Below are positions 5,667-10,039 of a stretch of 10,039 nt of DNA, in pieces. Position 1 is the first letter of the stretch. Each line of letters starts with the position of its first letter. A program made the translations under genes and the position numbers. The notes beneath the pieces were generated by a model. It had not been told where the DNA came from, did no database searches, and saw nothing but the letters and a program-made list of their open reading frames with translations. The stretch lies in NCBI GenBank assembly GCA_947460915.1, contig CANHKJ010000097.1, positions 1-10,039 of the forward strand, in the 5' to 3' direction. The DNA is from Verrucomicrobiia bacterium. GTDB taxonomy: Bacteria > Verrucomicrobiota > Verrucomicrobiia > Verrucomicrobiales > Akkermansiaceae.

Positions 5667-8600
5667 ATGCACTATTCAAAACAAACCACATCTATGAAAA
5701 CAGCCCCTCAAACCACCCACTGCATCAGAGCGTTTACGCAACTTTCGATGATCATACTTGCGACATTATCGCAAGCGCAAACCCTGCAAACCGTCGAGCC
5801 TTATGCGCCGCCGAAGCATCATCAGGAGACATTCACTTACCCAGACGGCAGTACCGCTACGGTATGGGTTGTCAAAACAATTCCGGGAGTAAAATACACC
5901 TTCCAAACCTCACAAGACCTCAATTCGTGGACAGAAATCGATAGCTTGTATGGAATGGGCCATGAAATAGTAATTCCCATGGTGTACAGTCAAGCTCCTG
6001 AGCCCAGTTCTACGCCGCCCACCCCGACGGTGAAAAAGTTGCTGACACCGTTTCTCATGCGACCAAGCACGACGGGGGGCATCGTTCTCACCTGGAAATC
6101 ACTTGATTCCATCGAGGGAGCTAGCTTCTCGGATCGGCCCTTCCGCACTGTACACCTTCAAAATCTTACTCTCGCCACTGAATGGGAAGAGCAAATCATG
6201 TATTCTCGAACCTTCGGAAAATTTTATTTTCTGGTTAATCATCCTACCATTGCCCAAACACCCCCTGCCACCAACTCGGTGTTACCTGAGAATTCCCTTG
6301 ATGCTGAGTTTTTGGCAGCTTTCGAAACAGCTTTACCGCAAATGAACGCAGAAGTCGCCACAAGCACTGCTGCCATGCGTAACGCACCTGAAGCTCCGCC
6401 TACCAATACGGATCGCAAGTTTTGGCGTGCAATCGCTGATTGGGGCATCGATACCGACTCCGATGGTTCAGCCGACTGGGCCGAATTTCAGATGCAGCTT
6501 CAAAGCTCTGGCGGGGGCAGCAATGCAGCTATTGCCGATCCAACCAGTTCTGATAGCAACAATGACGGCATTGCCGACGGCATGCAACTCAACTCTGACA
6601 ACGATAGCATACCCGATGCGAACGACGCCAGTTCGCACGACCCACTTATTAACTGGCAAAAAACTTTACCAACGCGCTTTGCTTTATTTTCTTTACCGCC
6701 GGGAACCACATCTGAGGGCATTGTGAATTTGCCAATCAATGTGAATGAAAAGGGCATGGTTCTCTACAGCGAGGGGGTGTTTTACGGCAATCAATATCAT
6801 CAGTTGCCAAAAAATTCAGAGCATGTCGGAGTCCGCGCCAAATTTATTAATGACGCAGGTAGAATATTAGGTGGTGCAAGCTATGCTAAGGGAAATGACA
6901 GCATGGGAGGTAGCCGTGCTCTTTTCTGGTCTTCTCCTACTACTCTTCCAAGCGTCATCGGTACAGAAGAATTTGCACCTATTAGTCCATTCCCTTGGGG
7001 ATTCCAAGTGAGCTTTCCTGGGCAGCATTTGGCAAATGATGGCACATTCATTGGTCTTACCTACGAAAATACCACAGATGAACACGGGAATCCTACTCGA
7101 ACGATGAGGGGCTTAAAAGTTTGGCAAATTGATGATGAGGGTGATGTGAGCATGTTGGGTGATGCCGGACCCTATGACTATTGTGAGAGTCAAAGCAGTA
7201 TGTGGGGAACTAATGCAGCAGGCGCAGTAGAAATCTTGTTCGGTGGCTTAAATAATAACATTGGATCTGGTAATCACACGAATTTGGCCAGAGTCGGTAG
7301 TCATAATCAGGCCGTATTGCATGGTGGGACAGCCGCAGCGCGATTTTTCAAAAATGGAGAATGGGCTGTATCTAATACATTTGATCGGATCGATGGCATT
7401 TCAGATACTGGTCTTGTGATCGGTTCCGAAGGCAGAGCAAACCTGAACGGGCTAGGCAACTTTGCATTAAATTTTTGGTATAATGGTCGATTCTATAGCA
7501 CAGAACGTATGATGCCGGATGCTCCTACAGTCTTTAGTAACGCTCTGAATAGTTTTAATCTTGGGATGTCCAAGAAAGGGCACACTTTACTAGGAACGAT
7601 AAACAGCGCCAACGATTATGATCAAATTGCACTTGCATTTCCTTGTGCTGCCGAAGACGATGTCGAGTATACTGGGTTGGACGATTTTTCCATAACCTCC
7701 TCAGAGCCAGATCCCGCATACGCCAACAAAATCTGGATCATGGTTCCTACTGGTGGGGGTACCGCAAACAGCGTAAAGTTGCAGATACCAGCATCATCAG
7801 AAAATCCCATCACCATCAGTGCGCCTAGTCTGACGAATTCAACCACGCTAACCGGACTGAATCAAACCGTCACTCTAATGGGCAATCGTGCGACTTCCGG
7901 TGATGAAAATCTTGTCATCAAGAGCGGCGATGCTGCTTCTCTTTCCAGTCCAATTGGTTTGAAGTATATGAAACGTCGGGACATTAAAATTACCATTACC
8001 CCCGTGGCATGGAAAGATCCCCATGGTATCAAGCCTGCTGTGCGTCCGGTTTTATCCCCTACGCAAGCTGAAGCTGCAGAATACCTGAACGAAGTATTTG
8101 AAAAGCAAATCAATGCAAATTGTCTGGTTACAGTACGGCCAGAAGTTGAGTTAATTTATAGCGTGGCCAATTACCCATCGATGAATGTCGGCACAGATGC
8201 TTTGCCCCCTGTGACAGGAAACTACAGCTTAGATATTGTTGCCGGAAGCACAAACCCCGAATTATCGGCATTTGATGCAATTGGAGATCCGAGTGCAGAT
8301 GTCAATGTTTATGTAATTGGTGCAAGTAGCATAGCCGCATGGACCTACAGTCCGCAAGCCGAAAAATGGGGTCCCATAATAGCGTTAGGATATGCTGACC
8401 GGCCGAGGCGCTCCGCTTGGGTAAACGCCAGTTTCCTAGGTATTAGTGTTTCAAGCAGTTCACCGCTTTCTATAAAAAAACAGAATGTATTACATACTAT
8501 CGCGCATGAAATTGGGCATATATTTATTGGTTATGGGCATCCCAATGAAGGGGCTGGCCCAGCGCCACTACCTGGCTCCGATCATGCACAACGACTGATG

Positions 8601-8702
8601 TTTACGAAACAGATAGGAAATCAATTTCCTCGCAGGTTTGTCAAAGGTGAATGGGATGCCGCAGACTTATGGCTGGAAGCACGCAAAGCAGGGCAAAACT
8701 AA
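5667..8702 (+). CDS. Large secreted protein with HAF-like repeats and C-terminal HEIGH zinc-metalloprotease motif
   Basis: Two ATGs are possible: 5667 (1011 aa) and 5694 (1002 aa). The second gives a more usual signal peptide, with a basic start, the hydrophobic core SMIILATLS and likely cleavage after SQA. Residue numbers below use 5667. An N-terminal beta-rich part contains YTFQTSQDLNSWTEI (about 76-90), a motif common in secreted verrucomicrobial proteins. Residues 258-326 carry thrombospondin-3-like Ca-binding repeats (DTDSDGSADWAEF, DSNNDGIADG, DNDSIPDAND). The middle (about 330-670) has segments such as INDAGRILGGASYAKG and ISDTGLVIGSEG that resemble HAF-type extracellular repeats. The C-terminal part holds HEIGH at 947-951 with a third His at 958, then LMF as a possible Met-turn. 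A secreted or surface zinc protease is the best guess; the repeats and motif are seen, the activity is inferred. The 296-aa gene follows after six bases, suggesting an operon. Confidence 0.8.
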   Translation: MHYSKQTTSMKTAPQTTHCIRAFTQLSMIILATLSQAQTLQTVEPYAPPKHHQETFTYPDGSTATVWVVKTIPGVKYTFQTSQDLNSWTEIDSLYGMGHEIVIPMVYSQAPEPSSTPPTPTVKKLLTPFLMRPSTTGGIVLTWKSLDSIEGASFSDRPFRTVHLQNLTLATEWEEQIMYSRTFGKFYFLVNHPTIAQTPPATNSVLPENSLDAEFLAAFETALPQMNAEVATSTAAMRNAPEAPPTNTDRKFWRAIADWGIDTDSDGSADWAEFQMQLQSSGGGSNAAIADPTSSDSNNDGIADGMQLNSDNDSIPDANDASSHDPLINWQKTLPTRFALFSLPPGTTSEGIVNLPINVNEKGMVLYSEGVFYGNQYHQLPKNSEHVGVRAKFINDAGRILGGASYAKGNDSMGGSRALFWSSPTTLPSVIGTEEFAPISPFPWGFQVSFPGQHLANDGTFIGLTYENTTDEHGNPTRTMRGLKVWQIDDEGDVSMLGDAGPYDYCESQSSMWGTNAAGAVEILFGGLNNNIGSGNHTNLARVGSHNQAVLHGGTAAARFFKNGEWAVSNTFDRIDGISDTGLVIGSEGRANLNGLGNFALNFWYNGRFYSTERMMPDAPTVFSNALNSFNLGMSKKGHTLLGTINSANDYDQIALAFPCAAEDDVEYTGLDDFSITSSEPDPAYANKIWIMVPTGGGTANSVKLQIPASSENPITISAPSLTNSTTLTGLNQTVTLMGNRATSGDENLVIKSGDAASLSSPIGLKYMKRRDIKITITPVAWKDPHGIKPAVRPVLSPTQAEAAEYLNEVFEKQINANCLVTVRPEVELIYSVANYPSMNVGTDALPPVTGNYSLDIVAGSTNPELSAFDAIGDPSADVNVYVIGASSIAAWTYSPQAEKWGPIIALGYADRPRRSAWVNASFLGISVSSSSPLSIKKQNVLHTIAHEIGHIFIGYGHPNEGAGPAPLPGSDHAQRLMFTKQIGNQFPRRFVKGEWDAADLWLEARKAGQN

Positions 8703-8708
8703 AATACT

Positions 8709-9599
8709 ATGAACAAGTGGTTTCAAAGCTTCGTTGTTGTTTTCCTTGGCATGCTGAATAGTAGCGCAGAGGTATTTGATACCTATGCCCGTGAACAGGA
8801 GAATCGGCACATCCAAGAGTGGACAAAGAACCTCGCGCTCTTGAGCAATCTGCCTTCGCGCAAGAAATACGAGATGTTAGCTGCTGGCTTGCGTTGCATG
8901 ACAAATCAAAAAAAAATACCGAATCATCGAAAGGAAATAGATGATATATACGAAGCACTTCACCGTGAAATCATAAGCGATCCCAGCCACGCCGAACATT
9001 TTGAAGCCATACTTGAAGCCCAACGCATACCAGGGGCCATTGGATATGGAGCATACAGGGATCACATGGAGCGCTATTTTATGCTCGAAGTAGTTCTCCG
9101 CCAGATTCCAACCCCTGAAGTTGTGGCGTTGCTCGGCAAGTATTTGTATGACGACCGTGACACGCCCGATCCGATCCTCTTCACCGGAGATTGTAGTTTG
9201 GTACCAGCAAATTCCGAAGTAGCGATGGGCGCACTTTCGCGGATAGGGCTCAAGAATCCTCCGATTAAACCGGGTGAATATAACCTACTTCCACGCGAAG
9301 ATCTTGAAACGTGGAAATTGTGGTGGGAACAAGTCAAAGCGGGCACGCGGACTTTTAGTTTTGAAGGCAAAGACAATGCCTACCGTTTCAAAAAAGAGGG
9401 TGGCTATGAAATCCTAAGCGCTAGTGCTGCACAACGGATCAACCGCGAAACTCGGGTAGATGTCCCAAAAGAACAACGCATCGAAGAAGTTCGCCGCATT
9501 TCTCGGCAAACGTGGCTTATCATTCTCACGATTTTCACTCTGCTTATTTGCTTATCTTGGAACAAATGGCGTAAAAACGCATTACCACCTTGTTCCTAA
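8709..9599 (+). CDS. Secreted, C-terminally membrane-anchored hypothetical protein (296 aa)
   Basis: The start at ATG 8709 lies six bases after the stop of the large protease-like gene, so the two are probably co-transcribed. Residues 1-20 form a signal peptide with likely cleavage after SSA. The mature part is helical and rich in charged residues. It includes a stretch of helix-turn-helix repeats (about 95-145) that could be HEAT-like, and a Trp-rich LETWKLWWEQVKAGTRTFSFEG segment (about 197-218). A single hydrophobic helix at about 269-284 is followed by NKWRKN, so the C-terminus should face the cytoplasm with the body outside or in the periplasm. No catalytic motif is seen. Given the pairing it may anchor, mature or restrain the secreted protein. 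The gene ends nine bases before the displaced vccA tail. Confidence 0.75.
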   Translation: MNKWFQSFVVVFLGMLNSSAEVFDTYAREQENRHIQEWTKNLALLSNLPSRKKYEMLAAGLRCMTNQKKIPNHRKEIDDIYEALHREIISDPSHAEHFEAILEAQRIPGAIGYGAYRDHMERYFMLEVVLRQIPTPEVVALLGKYLYDDRDTPDPILFTGDCSLVPANSEVAMGALSRIGLKNPPIKPGEYNLLPREDLETWKLWWEQVKAGTRTFSFEGKDNAYRFKKEGGYEILSASAAQRINRETRVDVPKEQRIEEVRRISRQTWLIILTIFTLLICLSWNKWRKNALPPCS

Positions 9600-9608
9600 T
9601 TCAACCAA

Positions 9609-9704
9609 CCTCAACCCCGCCAAGCAAAACAACAGCATCGACTTCAGTCGCAAATTCCAAATCGTCTCCTTCCGCTGGATGAAACCCGAGGAGTTTTGAA
9701 AAAA
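9609..9704 (+). pseudogene. Displaced vccA 3'-end fragment (right copy of direct repeat)
   Basis: Only the last 30 codons, stop and A-run of a vccA-type gene are present here, 93/96 identical to 2328-2423. The same frame stays open a little upstream and overlaps the end of the 296-aa gene. The bases just before the repeat (PNSTN in that frame, against PDPSG at the left copy) no longer match well. No start or other part of vccA is present, so it cannot make the protein. All three differences from the functional copy change the residue, as expected without selection. It may be the original end of the vccA gene, cut off by the inserted block. Confidence 0.85.
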
Positions 9705-9850
9705 TACCCGCCAATGGCGTCGCGCAAGATACAGACGATGATGAAGATGCTCCTTGCAATAGCAGCATAAATCCGCTTCTCTTCTAACATCAACTCCACC
9801 TGATCTATTACGGTTGAACTCTACGAACAAACACTTTTCGTTTAAATCAA

Positions 9851-10039
9851 ATGAAGAACACAGGCATCCCATATGAACTTCTGACGAAGAGAATATTCCA
9901 AGACATCCTTGACCAGAGTCAGGTCAAAACCATCAAAGTCGAACACAACGTCACCTTGGTTGGAAAGACAGCGAGTCCTCAGGTCGACGTTTACTGGAAG
10001 TTCCAACTCAATGGATTCGAATATGAGACAGTGGTTCAA
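9851..10039 (+). CDS. PD-(D/E)XK restriction-endonuclease-like protein (5' part, 63 residues)
   Basis: A frame opens at ATG 9851 and runs off the window end. The visible N-terminus has a YELLTKRIFQDILDQ helix, then IKVEHNVTLVGKTASPQVDVYWKF (28-51). That resembles the core of Mrr/PD-(D/E)XK-type restriction-endonuclease-like proteins, where a basic strand is followed by the (H)QIDVYW strand carrying the first catalytic Asp, here Asp45. The expected (E/Q)-x-K pair would come just after the visible end (ETVVQ at 59-63). Such genes are often part of defence or accessory regions. It lies outside the vccA-tail repeats, and no partner methylase is visible. No Shine-Dalgarno sequence is seen upstream. 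The overlapping - strand frame has no recognisable feature. Confidence 0.6.
   Translation, partial: MKNTGIPYELLTKRIFQDILDQSQVKTIKVEHNVTLVGKTASPQVDVYWKFQLNGFEYETVVQ

Larger units (their letters stand above)
2424..9608. mobile_element. Putative inserted accessory block between vccA-tail repeats
   Basis: This segment lies exactly between two near-identical copies of the vccA 3' end. It is mostly more AT-rich than the vccA gene and holds genes unrelated to the cassette. That layout is what site-specific integration at a gene's 3' end leaves, with the left copy restoring the gene and the right copy displaced. Recombination between two vccA paralogues could give the same result. No integrase, transposase or tRNA target is visible, so calling it an element is inference. 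Confidence 0.35.

Noticed and set aside
9460..9699. 79-codon frame ending in the vccA tail taken as a gene
   Set aside because: Its first half is an out-of-frame reading of the 296-aa gene; only the last ~30 codons are homologous to vccA.
9716..9772. 18-codon ATG frame between the vccA fragment and the nuclease gene
   Set aside because: Very short, with no ribosome-binding site and no recognisable similarity.

Overview
The window most likely comes from a member of the Verrucomicrobiota. The main evidence is the first gene, whose C-terminus matches the lineage-specific Verru_Chthon cassette protein A family as I know it. Large secreted proteins with a repeat architecture typical of that phylum support this. 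All complete genes lie on the + strand. None has a convincing Shine-Dalgarno sequence, so the starts rest on frame, spacing and signal peptides.

Layout. Positions 1-2418 hold the GC-rich 3' part of a vccA-type gene. Its last ~90 coding bases plus a short A-run (2328-2423) recur at 9609-9704 with three mismatches. The right copy is a headless fragment. The ~7.2 kb between the copies is mostly more AT-rich than vccA and holds only accessory genes. It reads as a block inserted at, or assembled beside, the 3' end of vccA. No integrase or transposase is visible.

Inside the block, in order: a gene-poor leader (2424-2782); two overlapping small genes, a 55-aa Pro/Lys-rich protein and a 131-aa three-helix membrane protein (2783-3342); an integron attC-like relic right after their stop codon; an unrecognised 212-aa soluble protein (3441-4079); a degenerate array of 18 units of 21 bp (4177-4556); a 242-aa helical protein containing a heptad like the one the array encodes on its other strand (4642-5370); an apparently structured RNA ending in a strong intrinsic terminator (about 5511-5651); and a two-gene unit for the cell envelope. 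That unit is a ~1000-aa secreted protein with Ca-binding-type and HAF-like repeats and a C-terminal HEIGH zinc-protease motif (5667-8702), then a 296-aa protein with a signal peptide and a C-terminal membrane anchor (8709-9599).

Right of the second vccA copy, the 5' end of a PD-(D/E)XK restriction-endonuclease-like gene enters at 9851. The most notable points are the vccA-tail direct repeats, the multi-stem RNA with a terminator that competes with its closing stem, and the 21-bp array beside a gene with a matching heptad. Functions of most genes in the block are unknown and were not guessed.
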